A stretch of 64,000 nt of DNA from Legionella quinlivanii (lineage in GTDB: Bacteria > Pseudomonadota > Gammaproteobacteria > Legionellales > Legionellaceae): NCBI RefSeq assembly GCF_900461555.1, contig NZ_UGOX01000001.1, positions 2,431,501-2,495,500 of the forward strand, given 5' to 3'. A program made the translations under genes and the position numbers. The notes beneath the pieces are model-generated. The model was not told the DNA's origin, made no database searches, and saw only the letters and a list, made by a program, of their open reading frames with translations. This document shows positions 55,646-64,000 of the stretch, piece by piece (within the stretch, counting starts at the first letter, position 1; the number at the start of each line of letters is the position of its first letter).

Positions 55646-57004
55646 TCAACCAAGTTGGGCAATAGCCGCGGTCAGTTGCTGATGGATATTGTCAAAGCCT
55701 CGATTACTCATTACCAGAATGGCATCGCCAGCCTGACAGTTGGTGGCCACTTCATTGACAATTTCGGTGCTTGTAGGAAGAATTTTGTAGCTAAAATTCC
55801 AGCTTTTAACCAAATCATCCAGATTAAAATGTTGCGGCTTTAAAATAATAACGTTGTCAGCCTCTTGTAAAGCGTCTCGAATTTTATCGCCATGTACGCC
55901 CATTTTCATGGTGTAAGAAGCAAACTCCAGCACCACAGTGATGCGCTTATGGCGCTGACTATTCTTCAAAGCATGAATGGTTTTACTGATTGCAGTCGGA
56001 TGGTGGGCAAAATCGTCATAAACGGTTATGCCGTTCTGATCGGATTTTACTTCAAGCCTGCGCTTAACCGGACGAAATGATTCGAGCGCCCTTGCTGCAT
56101 CCACTGGATTAACGCCAGTATGGGAACTGGCCGCAATGGCCGCCAGACCATTTTCCACATTGAAACGGCCTATCAGCGGCCAATTCACCTCGGCCACGAT
56201 CTTGCCATGATGCCAGACACGAAAAGCACGTCCGGTTTCTTCCAGTAATTCAGCACGCCATTGCGCATCGCCATTCAAGGCTAATTCTTCCAGTCGAGAA
56301 AATACCCCCTGTTCTACGACAGCATTCAGCGCTGCATCATCGCGTGGCTTAAGCACAATTCCTTTGGCAGGGATTGTTTTCAAATAATAATGAAACTGTT
56401 GTTGAATAGCCTCCAGATTAGCATAAATATCGGCATGATCGAATTCAAGATTATTTAACAAGGCGATTTCGGGACGATAATGCATGAGTTTAGGCCGCTT
56501 ATCAAAATAGGCGCTATCGTACTCATCCGCTTCAATAACAAACCATTTCCCTTTGCCCAGACGATTGCTGGTATTGAAATTGGGGGCGACTCCGCCAATC
56601 AGAAACCCTGGTTCCAGGCCCGCCTGATCCAGTATATGAGCCAGCATTGAAGTAGTTGTTGTTTTTCCATGAGTTCCTGCAACTGCAAGTACCCGGTATC
56701 TGCTGAGAATATGTTCTGCAAGCCACTGAGGGCCGGAAGTATAAGGTTTATCTGCGTCAAGAATCGCCTCAAGTACAGGCATACCGCGTTTAATTGCATT
56801 TCCTACGATAATGCAATCTGCCTTTAACGCCATTGATGCATCGTCATAACCCTCAACCCAGTCAATACCTTTGGCCTCCAGCAAGTCACTGATGGGCGGA
56901 TAACAATTGGCGTCGCTGCCAGTAACGGTAAATCCCGCTTCCCTGGCCAGTAGTGCCAAAGCACTCATAAATGTACCGCTAATACCGAGTATATGTAGAT
57001 GCAT
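55646..57004 (-). CDS. mpl: UDP-N-acetylmuramate:L-alanyl-gamma-D-glutamyl-meso-diaminopimelate ligase Mpl
   Basis: Mpl attaches the tripeptide recovered from old peptidoglycan to UDP-MurNAc, feeding wall recycling. It resembles MurC, with the N-terminal HILGISGTFMSALALLARE, the ATP-binding AVAGTHGKTTTTSMLAH, the motif LEFDHADIYANLEAIQQQFH and the C-terminal VYDDFAHHPTAISKTI. The GTF instead of GIGMSG near residue 10 and the FAHHPTA motif separate Mpl from MurC. Length 452 is typical. It is preceded 4 bp upstream by a small membrane protein gene, and lies far from murE and murG. Confidence 0.95.
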   Translation of the reverse strand: MHLHILGISGTFMSALALLAREAGFTVTGSDANCYPPISDLLEAKGIDWVEGYDDASMALKADCIIVGNAIKRGMPVLEAILDADKPYTSGPQWLAEHILSRYRVLAVAGTHGKTTTTSMLAHILDQAGLEPGFLIGGVAPNFNTSNRLGKGKWFVIEADEYDSAYFDKRPKLMHYRPEIALLNNLEFDHADIYANLEAIQQQFHYYLKTIPAKGIVLKPRDDAALNAVVEQGVFSRLEELALNGDAQWRAELLEETGRAFRVWHHGKIVAEVNWPLIGRFNVENGLAAIAASSHTGVNPVDAARALESFRPVKRRLEVKSDQNGITVYDDFAHHPTAISKTIHALKNSQRHKRITVVLEFASYTMKMGVHGDKIRDALQEADNVIILKPQHFNLDDLVKSWNFSYKILPTSTEIVNEVATNCQAGDAILVMSNRGFDNIHQQLTAAIAQLG

Positions 57005-57008
57005 TTTC

Positions 57009-57554
57009 TCACCGGATAAAAGAAAGAGTTAGAAGGCTGAATGCCATTAATCCCAGGCAGGCTAGAATACCATTAACAAAGCTTAAATCCAAAGCATGGC
57101 GGTAGATATTGGCAGTCACTAAAAATTGCCAGCCGGTCAGGAAGAGTGCCGCCACTAAATAAATTAACAGCAAAAGCAGCATTAAAAGATTATTAATTTG
57201 CTCGCCAAGCATAATTTGCGAGAAGAAAATCAAGGGAAAGGCAAGTAAATGAATAATCAGATAGGTCACATAGAGTGAGCTGACAGTTTGGACAAGTCGT
57301 TCTGATTTTCCGGCTAGATATAAAAGAAATAAGGTATAGATAAAATAGGTCCCGAGAAGGATGGCTGCCGCAAGAAATGGAATCTGAAAGGCCTGCTTTT
57401 TTGGGGCCACCAAAGACCACTGAACACTAACGACAATAAAAAAAAGAAGCGACAGAATCACTAGTAAATACAATGAATACGGCGTTTGCGCCGGTGATTC
57501 TTTTAAGGTAGTTACTTTCCAATATCGCTGCAAAATATGTTTCCACATGATCAT
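57009..57554 (-). CDS. Multi-pass membrane protein of unknown function
   Basis: A 181-residue protein with about five membrane segments (near residues 27-47, 56-80, 95-115, 122-145 and 155-178) and a short basic N terminus. I do not recognise the family; it broadly resembles Yip1/YhhN-type small membrane proteins, without diagnostic motifs. It is co-transcribed with mpl (4-bp gap) and lies in front of it. Start may be the first or third residue. Confidence 0.7.
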   Translation of the reverse strand: MIMWKHILQRYWKVTTLKESPAQTPYSLYLLVILSLLFFIVVSVQWSLVAPKKQAFQIPFLAAAILLGTYFIYTLFLLYLAGKSERLVQTVSSLYVTYLIIHLLAFPLIFFSQIMLGEQINNLLMLLLLLIYLVAALFLTGWQFLVTANIYRHALDLSFVNGILACLGLMAFSLLTLSFIR

Positions 57555-57654
57555 CCATTCATTCTGCGCCAGTCCTTACCCCGAAAAGTTTTAACAGCGG
57601 AGCAGATACTTAAATTATAAGCTCTGTATTAAACTATTGAGTGAACAAATCCGA

Positions 57655-60600
57655 CTAGGCCTGTTGTTTCTTTTTTCTGAAAATTTTGTCCTGAGCGACC
57701 ACCGGCTGCTTCCAGGGACCTGAAATTTTGTAAGTATAGCCGCTTATTTTCTGCATTCCCTGATTAATTATTTTACTAGCCACCCAGGTCGCTAAACCAA
57801 CAACCGGCCCTCCGGCAATCGTAGCGACAATTGGCAGGCTTGCAGTGATATGCGGAGTCACCCGTAAATCAAGATTATAAAGCTGGCGGGAAATATCGAG
57901 ATTTCCTTTCATGCTCGCATAAGCTATTGGACCATCAATATAACTGTCCTGAGTCGTCATCATCCCCTGGGTAATGTTGAAATTGCCTTCAAATATATCA
58001 AAGCTATATCCATCATTCGACAAATCACTAAAATCCAGTTTTAATCGTCTTGGTATGGTTTGCAAACTGAGAATGCTTAATAGTTTACCCAGCCCCAGTT
58101 TTTCTTCTGTATCCGGACTCAGATGAGTTATACGTCCGTTTTTGAGCATAATCGACATATTACCCTTGAGATTGTCAATGGAAAAATCCTGAAAACCTCC
58201 CGTCCAGTTTCCTGAAAAGCGGATAGCTCCCTCCTGTCCCTCAACCACCGGACTAATATTAAACTGTTCCAGTCCTTTGGCCAGGTCAGTAAGTTCAACA
58301 TTGCTTTGAATTTCGGTTTTACTGCCATTTTGCTGAGGCGACCATAATCCCTTTGCCGTCATTCGATAAGCAGGCGACTTTAAAGTACAAGAATCGATTT
58401 TCCAACCGGAGCGTGTGGAAATCGCCTTCAGAGTCATTTTACCCAAACGCCAGTCCGCAAATCGCAAGTCATTGATATTCAATTCCATATTAGGCATATC
58501 ACTAATATCAGGATTGCAGGAAGCCCCTTCAATTTTTTTATTTTGGCCTAAAACCAATCGGTCGAAACTGCCTTTAATTAAATTGAATTTGGGATCATAG
58601 TTCAGGTTGGCGTCGATTGCTTTCTGATTGATTCGGATAGCCCAGCTATCCTCTGGCGTTTTGCTCGCCTTGATACCAAGATTATCATACTCATAACTGC
58701 CCACAATTGCTTTTTTCAGGTGAACATTAATAAATGTCACTAGTCCGGCAATTCCCTTTTGATTATCTGCTTTAGTCTTGGCCAACAGATTCTGCCACTG
58801 TTGCAAATTAAACACAGGCAAAGTACCCGCAATTTGCAAGCCCTTAATCTTCGGATCAGCACGGCCATTGTCGAATAGAATGCTCCCTGTATCCAGATGA
58901 AACTCTTTTTTCTTTCCGGCAAAACTCAAACTCGCCGATAAGCGTTTGTCATAATTCATGTTCAATTTAACAGCCTTTTCAGGATTGAACTGAACATCCA
59001 GTGTTAGCGGCGCTTTACTCATCGCCGTTTTGCCGAACGGCGCAGGAAGATTAATACCAACACCCTGTAGATTTGTTTTGATTAGCAAATGATCCAAATC
59101 ACTTGGATCGTCAGTAAGAGTCAGTGTGCTTTCCAGCCAAAGATCACCCTGCATCAATGAAAATAAGGCCAGATTCAATTTATTTTTAAGCAATTCAATG
59201 CTCGTCTTTCCTTTCAGTTTGACTTCGGTATAGGGTTTACCCTTGCGTACAGATTTAATTAAAATACTTACCGGGTTTTGTAAAAGCGAGGCTTTCAAAT
59301 TGCTATCCAGTACGCCTTCCTGATCAAATTGCAGATTACCGCTGACGCCGCTTAACTGTAAATCCTCCAGGCTGTGATGGACTGTTACCTCATTATTATC
59401 AAAGTCCATATCGCCTAACACCAGAATCTCATCATTTTCTGGATATAGCGGCGCTTCCAATCGAAAATCGAGGCTGAGATCACCGCTCATCTGCAGCATT
59501 TTCAAGGTTGAAAGTTTCTTTTTAAGCGGAGAGGCCATAACATAAGCCAATCCTTTTCTGGAGTCCGAATTGACTTTGGCATGCAAAAGCAGAGTTTCCC
59601 GATCATGGCCGATGTCATTGACACGAAGGTTGGCCTTATCCACCATGATACCGCGTAAATTCGCATGCACCACATCGACATTAAGCGAGCGTCTGTCAAT
59701 AGTCAGATAGGCCTCGACGTTGCGGGTTATAGGCCAATGCCTGGCATAATACAGGTCTACTCCCCGCAGATGACCTTTAACCAGAAATTCGCCGTTATTC
59801 TGATCAAAAGGAAACTCTGCGACGGGGCCATGAAGATGAACTTCAGCCACCATATGATCAATTTGTTTAATTCCCTGCTTCAGCCATAAATCCAGCTTCG
59901 GCTTCAGCTTGCCTGAGGGGATGTATTTCAACCATTGCTCACCCTTATTGCCCTCCAGCTCTGCTGTCAAATCCAGATTTCCCCTGGATTGATTACTTAT
60001 GCCAGACCATTTGCCTTCGAGTTTAAGCAACAGATCGGGATGCTGCAGTACCATTCGTTCAATATCAATCGTTGTTTCCTGATTCTCTGTTTTCCAGTCG
60101 AGCGCCGCATTGGCCAGCAATAATTTGACCGGAGGCTTATCTTCAACGCGTATCACCGCATCTTCACTATCCAGTTCAAGACGACCTTGTCCTGGCTGCC
60201 ATTGAAGGACACCGGAAAAATTATCAATACCAGGCACTGTTGCCGAATTTTGCCAGCCCAGCTTACTAAAACGAGAAAGAACCCAATCCAGTTGCCCCTG
60301 CTTTATCACCAGTTGTGTATCGCTCATAAAACCAATTGGATTATAGGAGCGGATACTGGAAAACTTTTCAGTCAGCTGATTTGACAAGCTTTCCAAAGCA
60401 GAGGCGATATTGATCTGTTTAATATAGGTCTTATAGGCGTTATTCTGCGTATCGTAGCTGATCTCAAAGGAGTTTTTTGGCCACTTAGTGCCATTTAAAC
60501 GTAAAACCACCTCATTGCCCGTTAACTTCCAGCCTGACTGGGTTAATGTCCAGGCGAGGCTGGCTTTTAATTTTTGAATTGTATTTGTTTTGTCATTCAG

Positions 60601-61449
60601 CAGTTCCCGCCATTGAATCTGCTCTAAATTCAGTTTGGCCTGAACTGTTTGTACCTCTCCTTTTTTGATATCAATCCAGGATTTTAAATCGCCTGATCCT
60701 TTAAGTTCTTGCTGGAGATTCTGCGGCAACAAACTAGTCCACTGTTCAAATTTCCAGTCCTCTGAAGCAAAATAAATCTGGCCTTCGGTTTGCGCAAGAT
60801 GATAAGGATCAATAGATAGATCAGCAATTAATCGAAAACTAGTCGGTATATCCTGTTCAAGTGCCGCTTCACCGCGGATGCGGTAGCGATCGGCTTTTCT
60901 GGAAACAACCAGATTAAAGCGTTTCACTGGAATGACGCTGCCATTTTGTAGATGAATCTGGGTTGAGAAATGCTTAATAATAATTTTTTGCTGATTAAGT
61001 ATCCAGGCCAGAACTGGTGTATAGACAGCAGGATCCAGTTTGAACTCTCCATTACCCAGGTTTAAGCCTTCTATTGACCATTGATTATTGTTTTGACGGA
61101 TATCCAGATTCAGATCATCGACATAGAGAACACCGGGCTGTATCTGCCAATGCCACAACGAGCCCAAAAGATTAATACCTACCAGCAGATTTTTTAAATG
61201 AATAGCACCCTCTTTGCCATCTGAAACGCTGACCTGCTTCAATTTTATAACCGGCTCAAACCAATACCATCCCGTCTCCATTGTCTGGATATGAACAGGT
61301 TCACCTACCAGGGCAGACAGATGCTTCTCGACTTCTGTTTTATACTGGGAGGCCCAGGGAGTCAGAGCTCGAAAGAGGCTGGATATCACCGCCGCAGCAA
61401 TAATCATTATCGCTAAGGGTAAACGGCAGCGTTTTAATAGTTTAGTCAC
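57655..61449 (-). CDS. yhdP: YhdP-family AsmA-like protein (intermembrane lipid transport)
   Basis: A 1264-residue envelope protein of the YhdP/TIGR02099 family, bridge-like proteins that move phospholipid from the inner to the outer membrane. It has one N-terminal helix (residues 10-30, LPLAIMIIAAAVISSLFRAL), then a long beta-rich groove domain of repeated strands, and the C-terminal AsmA-like block with GNWTGGFQDFSIDNLKGNMS, GKLLSILSLQTIPRRL, and PIVATIAGGPVVGLATWVASK. The start is GTG in the overlap GTGACTAA with fliJ. The gene is usually found near rng/tldD in enterics; here it is coupled to a flagellar operon. Confidence 0.9.
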   Translation of the reverse strand: MTKLLKRCRLPLAIMIIAAAVISSLFRALTPWASQYKTEVEKHLSALVGEPVHIQTMETGWYWFEPVIKLKQVSVSDGKEGAIHLKNLLVGINLLGSLWHWQIQPGVLYVDDLNLDIRQNNNQWSIEGLNLGNGEFKLDPAVYTPVLAWILNQQKIIIKHFSTQIHLQNGSVIPVKRFNLVVSRKADRYRIRGEAALEQDIPTSFRLIADLSIDPYHLAQTEGQIYFASEDWKFEQWTSLLPQNLQQELKGSGDLKSWIDIKKGEVQTVQAKLNLEQIQWRELLNDKTNTIQKLKASLAWTLTQSGWKLTGNEVVLRLNGTKWPKNSFEISYDTQNNAYKTYIKQINIASALESLSNQLTEKFSSIRSYNPIGFMSDTQLVIKQGQLDWVLSRFSKLGWQNSATVPGIDNFSGVLQWQPGQGRLELDSEDAVIRVEDKPPVKLLLANAALDWKTENQETTIDIERMVLQHPDLLLKLEGKWSGISNQSRGNLDLTAELEGNKGEQWLKYIPSGKLKPKLDLWLKQGIKQIDHMVAEVHLHGPVAEFPFDQNNGEFLVKGHLRGVDLYYARHWPITRNVEAYLTIDRRSLNVDVVHANLRGIMVDKANLRVNDIGHDRETLLLHAKVNSDSRKGLAYVMASPLKKKLSTLKMLQMSGDLSLDFRLEAPLYPENDEILVLGDMDFDNNEVTVHHSLEDLQLSGVSGNLQFDQEGVLDSNLKASLLQNPVSILIKSVRKGKPYTEVKLKGKTSIELLKNKLNLALFSLMQGDLWLESTLTLTDDPSDLDHLLIKTNLQGVGINLPAPFGKTAMSKAPLTLDVQFNPEKAVKLNMNYDKRLSASLSFAGKKKEFHLDTGSILFDNGRADPKIKGLQIAGTLPVFNLQQWQNLLAKTKADNQKGIAGLVTFINVHLKKAIVGSYEYDNLGIKASKTPEDSWAIRINQKAIDANLNYDPKFNLIKGSFDRLVLGQNKKIEGASCNPDISDMPNMELNINDLRFADWRLGKMTLKAISTRSGWKIDSCTLKSPAYRMTAKGLWSPQQNGSKTEIQSNVELTDLAKGLEQFNISPVVEGQEGAIRFSGNWTGGFQDFSIDNLKGNMSIMLKNGRITHLSPDTEEKLGLGKLLSILSLQTIPRRLKLDFSDLSNDGYSFDIFEGNFNITQGMMTTQDSYIDGPIAYASMKGNLDISRQLYNLDLRVTPHITASLPIVATIAGGPVVGLATWVASKIINQGMQKISGYTYKISGPWKQPVVAQDKIFRKKKQQA

Positions 61450-61918
61450 CAGTTTTTTTTGAATGGGTTATTGGACCCTTACTATACCATTGCTTGAGCG
61501 CGTACTCATCACTTTCTTTCTGATCCAGACGTTCTTGCTCGTTTTTTTTCTCGTCATACAGCTTTTTCAGCAACTCAAGCACTACATCCTGTTCTGCTTT
61601 AGCCTGAAGATAGTTTTTTTCAAGTTGCGAACGCTGCTTCGCAAGAGAGGCCAGATGCTGATTCATTTGCCCTAGAGCCTGATCTAGTTGCGTAATAAAT
61701 TCGATACGATTTCGCATACGCCCGATTTCGCAACCGGCATTGCCCAACTGATGCAACTGTTCGACATAATCCTGACGATAAACCAGTAATTGCTCATGTT
61801 TTGTTTTGCCGGCATGAAACTGATCCCGAGCCAGCTGCCAGTTTTTTGCAGCTTCCAAAACTGTCTGCTCTCTGATTTTAAGAATTTGCAGCAGCTGATT
61901 GATAGGTGCCTGACTCAT
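61442..61918 (-). CDS. fliJ: Flagellar export chaperone FliJ
   Basis: A 158-residue, almost wholly coiled-coil protein, matching FliJ of the flagellar type III export ATPase complex, where it inserts into the FliI ring. Heptad-like stretches such as QMNQHLASLAKQRSQLEKNY and AKAEQDVVLELLKKLYDEKK dominate, with a polar tail. It follows fliI by 3 bp in the order fliH-fliI-fliJ and overlaps yhdP by 8 bp. Identification depends on position and coiled-coil shape, as FliJ sequence is poorly conserved. Confidence 0.85.
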   Translation of the reverse strand: MSQAPINQLLQILKIREQTVLEAAKNWQLARDQFHAGKTKHEQLLVYRQDYVEQLHQLGNAGCEIGRMRNRIEFITQLDQALGQMNQHLASLAKQRSQLEKNYLQAKAEQDVVLELLKKLYDEKKNEQERLDQKESDEYALKQWYSKGPITHSKKTGD

Positions 61919-61921
61919 AGT

Positions 61922-63262
61922 TTATTTTTCCAAAATTGATGCCAACTCCCTTAGCTTTGACAAACTTTCCTCTTGACTAACACACTGATTCATATCCTGA
62001 GAAATATAGTCTCTTATCTGATCGCGGCAAAGTATGGCCTTATCCAATTGTTTGTCTGTTCCCTTTGTATATGCCCCAAGCAGGATCATATCCTTATTTT
62101 TTTCATAAATAGACAGATATTTTTTTAAAACAAGCATAGCCTTCATCTGGCTTTCCGGCACAATGTTTGGCATAACCCGGCTAATGGATGCCTCAAGATC
62201 AATTGCTGGGTATTGCCCAGCTTCCGCAAGGCTTCTGTTTAATACAATATGTCCATCCAGAATCGCACGGGCGGCATCCGCAATGGGATCCTGCTGATCA
62301 TCCCCTTCCGTAAGAACAGTATAGAATGCAGTGATCGACCCTCCCCCTGTCATGGCATTTCCTGCTCGTTCGATCAATTGGGGGAGTTTGGCAAATACCG
62401 AAGGTGGATAGCCTTTGGTTGCCGGAGGTTCGCCTATCGACAATGCAATTTCCCTTTGGGCCTGTGCGAAACGAGTCAGAGAATCCATCAATAACAATAC
62501 ATGCTTACCCTGATCCCTATAATATTCCGCGATACTGGTAGCAACCATTGCACCATGCAGACGCATTAATGGACTTTCATCGGCCGGTGCAGCGACCACA
62601 ACCGCTCGTTTTAAACCCATTTCACCAAGGTTAGTTTCAATGAATTCTTTGACCTCGCGCCCGCGCTCGCCAATTAAACCGACCACCACCAGGTCAGCAG
62701 CAGTGAAGCGGCTCATCATCCCCAGCAATACTGACTTACCGACGCCGCTGCCGGCAAACAGGCCAATTCGCTGCCCCCGCCCAATGGTTAACAAGCCGTT
62801 AATTGCCCGAATTCCCACATCCAGCACTGTATCAATGTTCGCTCTTTTTAAAGGATTAACGGGAGAACTAATGAGGGGATAATTCTCAATAATTTCAAGC
62901 TTTTCCCCGCCATCAATCGCTTCTCCGGCCCCATTGAGAACTCGGCCCAACAGCTGGGCTCCTACTCTTACCTCAGCAATCCGCCCGGTGGGCGTTATGA
63001 GCATGCCAGGCGCAATTCCCTGAGTATGACTAATCGACATCAGATAGGAAGCATCATCATCAAAACCGACAATTTCTGCCTCAACGCGCTCTGAAGCAGA
63101 CAATTTGACCCAGCATAATGCTCCGACAGGCTGTTGAAATCCGCGGGCTTCAAGAGTTAAACCTACCGCGCGGCTTATTCTGCCGCGTCGAAGCAAACCG
63201 CTTGCAGAGCGTTTTCTTAATCGTTTTAAAAGCGGAACCAGACGGGATTCATAATGAATCAT
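61922..63262 (-). CDS. fliI: Flagellum-specific ATPase FliI
   Basis: The F1-type ATPase that drives flagellar protein export. Walker A is in GLFAGSGVGKSVLLGMM, Walker B in VLLLMDSLTRFAQAQREI, and the family's ERGREVKEFIETNLGE and GYPPSVFAKLPQLIERAG motifs are present. The start chosen (MIHYESRLVP) gives 446 residues; upstream in-frame ATGs at 63271 and 63286 also lie within the end of fliH. It overlaps fliH by 14 bp and is followed 3 bp later by fliJ. Confidence 0.95.
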   Translation of the reverse strand: MIHYESRLVPLLKRLRKRSASGLLRRGRISRAVGLTLEARGFQQPVGALCWVKLSASERVEAEIVGFDDDASYLMSISHTQGIAPGMLITPTGRIAEVRVGAQLLGRVLNGAGEAIDGGEKLEIIENYPLISSPVNPLKRANIDTVLDVGIRAINGLLTIGRGQRIGLFAGSGVGKSVLLGMMSRFTAADLVVVGLIGERGREVKEFIETNLGEMGLKRAVVVAAPADESPLMRLHGAMVATSIAEYYRDQGKHVLLLMDSLTRFAQAQREIALSIGEPPATKGYPPSVFAKLPQLIERAGNAMTGGGSITAFYTVLTEGDDQQDPIADAARAILDGHIVLNRSLAEAGQYPAIDLEASISRVMPNIVPESQMKAMLVLKKYLSIYEKNKDMILLGAYTKGTDKQLDKAILCRDQIRDYISQDMNQCVSQEESLSKLRELASILEK

Positions 63263-63917
63263 AGAAATCATCCAGGGAATTATCATCGCTTGAAGGAATG
63301 CTCATTTCAAGACTGAACTGCTCAGAAAATAATTGTGCAAATCGCGCTTTAAGCCGCCCATCAAGCTCAGTGTAGGCACCCTTTAAATAGAAATCCCCGC
63401 GCATCAGATTAGCGTCTTCTTGTAAAATATCGGTGATTACTGCTACTTTCTGTTTATCCAGATGATTTCTCAGCCATTCGACGTCCAAAGGATGCATGGC
63501 CAGCTGCTTATTTCCTTTAACAGAAGGCAATTCCTTCTTAATCTCTTCAACCAGACACAAGACCTTCTCAGGATTACAGCTCAACTCAAGTCCGATGCAG
63601 GATTCACAAATCCAGAAAATGGTTTGGACAATTTCGTCACAGACTTCCTTGTCCAGCAAACGGATAGGGTTTTGAAAAAAGTCAATCCATTCCAGTAATC
63701 GGGATTTAAGCGACTCTATTTCAGAAAGAGCATTTGCCATGCCTTCCTTATATCCCGCCAAGCGGGCCTCTTCCCGCAGACGCTGACATTCCGCCTCAAA
63801 AATTGCCTGTGTATCCACCGGCGATGGCGGCGACTCGGATACAGGCGCTTTTAAATCCCAGGGGCAAAATTCATTTTGACTGGCCTTTTCATGGAATGGT
63901 TCAAACTCTTTTTCCAT
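63249..63917 (-). CDS. fliH: Flagellar assembly protein FliH
   Basis: A 222-residue regulator that dimerises and tethers FliI. The central coiled coil (IFEAECQRLREEARLAGYKEGMANALSEI) contains the conserved GYKEG region of the family, followed by the V-ATPase E-like C-terminal half (DEIVQTIFWICESCIGLEL... EVEWLRNHLD type pattern, VITDILQEDANLMRGDFYL). It is the first gene of fliH-fliI-fliJ-yhdP visible here; only 83 bp precede it to the window edge, and no upstream fliG could be confirmed. Confidence 0.9.
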   Translation of the reverse strand: MEKEFEPFHEKASQNEFCPWDLKAPVSESPPSPVDTQAIFEAECQRLREEARLAGYKEGMANALSEIESLKSRLLEWIDFFQNPIRLLDKEVCDEIVQTIFWICESCIGLELSCNPEKVLCLVEEIKKELPSVKGNKQLAMHPLDVEWLRNHLDKQKVAVITDILQEDANLMRGDFYLKGAYTELDGRLKARFAQLFSEQFSLEMSIPSSDDNSLDDFYDSL

Positions 63918-64000
63918 TCGCTGTCATCCCTAACTCCAGCAGACATGCAGGCTAGTATCACAAAAATAACCTTTGAAAACAAATTAATTTTTAGTGATAT

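Noticed and set aside
63918-64000. Possible 3' end of fliG upstream of fliH
   Set aside because: One minus-strand frame is open but the residues do not resemble FliG, and 83 bp is too little to judge.

Overview
The window looks like a chromosomal segment of a Legionella-type gammaproteobacterium (order Legionellales). The evidence is a Legionella-style major outer membrane protein, the gene content (nadA/nadB/purB, a five-gene dcw block, a pilV-W-X-Y1 cluster, an iscS-iscU-iscA block), many AT-rich genes of unknown function between housekeeping genes that resemble Dot/Icm effector candidates, and dispersed palindromic repeats. The species cannot be named from the sequence alone.

Layout. 0-3 kb: the 3' part of an RluE-type pseudouridine synthase gene facing mreB-mreC-mreD. 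3-9 kb: a porin-like outer membrane protein, a carboxymuconolactone decarboxylase family protein, a membrane protein, a large FG-GAP/ASPIC repeat protein, a ComEA-like protein and an M20 peptidase. 9-15 kb (minus strand): ppsA, a cation/proton antiporter, nadC, murG and the M20 peptidase, tightly packed and partly overlapping. 15-20 kb (plus): purB-nadB-nadA, so all three de novo NAD genes lie within 10 kb but in two units. 20-23 kb (minus): an ArnT-like transferase, a PAP2 phosphatase, a GT2 glycosyltransferase and a LAB_N protein, which together look like a lipid A or surface glycan modification operon. 23-25.6 kb (plus): an M50 protease, pdxB and an unknown protein with an internal duplication.

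25.6-32 kb: a complete IS10-like insertion sequence with a perfect 9-bp target duplication sits inside a palindromic repeat, just downstream of mraZ-rsmH-ftsL-ftsI-murE. Upstream of mraZ are a good promoter, MraZ-box-like GTGGN repeats and a 152-bp MITE-like element. 32-36 kb: coaX, the RNase P RNA gene rnpB, an unknown 527-aa protein and fis. 36-40 kb: an iscS-iscU-iscA operon whose IscU-like protein lacks all three cluster-ligand cysteines, then trmJ and, divergently, suhB. 40-46 kb: the pilV-pilW-pilX-pilY1 pilus-tip operon. 46-50 kb: unknown proteins, a three-gene DUF883/holin-like membrane operon and an S49 peptidase. 50-57.5 kb: clpB with a sigma-32-like promoter, two adjacent unknown genes that appear paralogous, mpl and a membrane protein. 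57.6-64 kb (minus): fliH-fliI-fliJ followed by a yhdP-type AsmA-like giant protein gene.

Envelope and division genes (mreBCD, the dcw block, murG, mpl, the ArnT operon, yhdP) dominate the housekeeping part, but the cell-wall genes are scattered. The accessory signal lies in the unknown proteins and in at least two families of palindromic repeats. No tRNA gene, CRISPR array or prophage was found.
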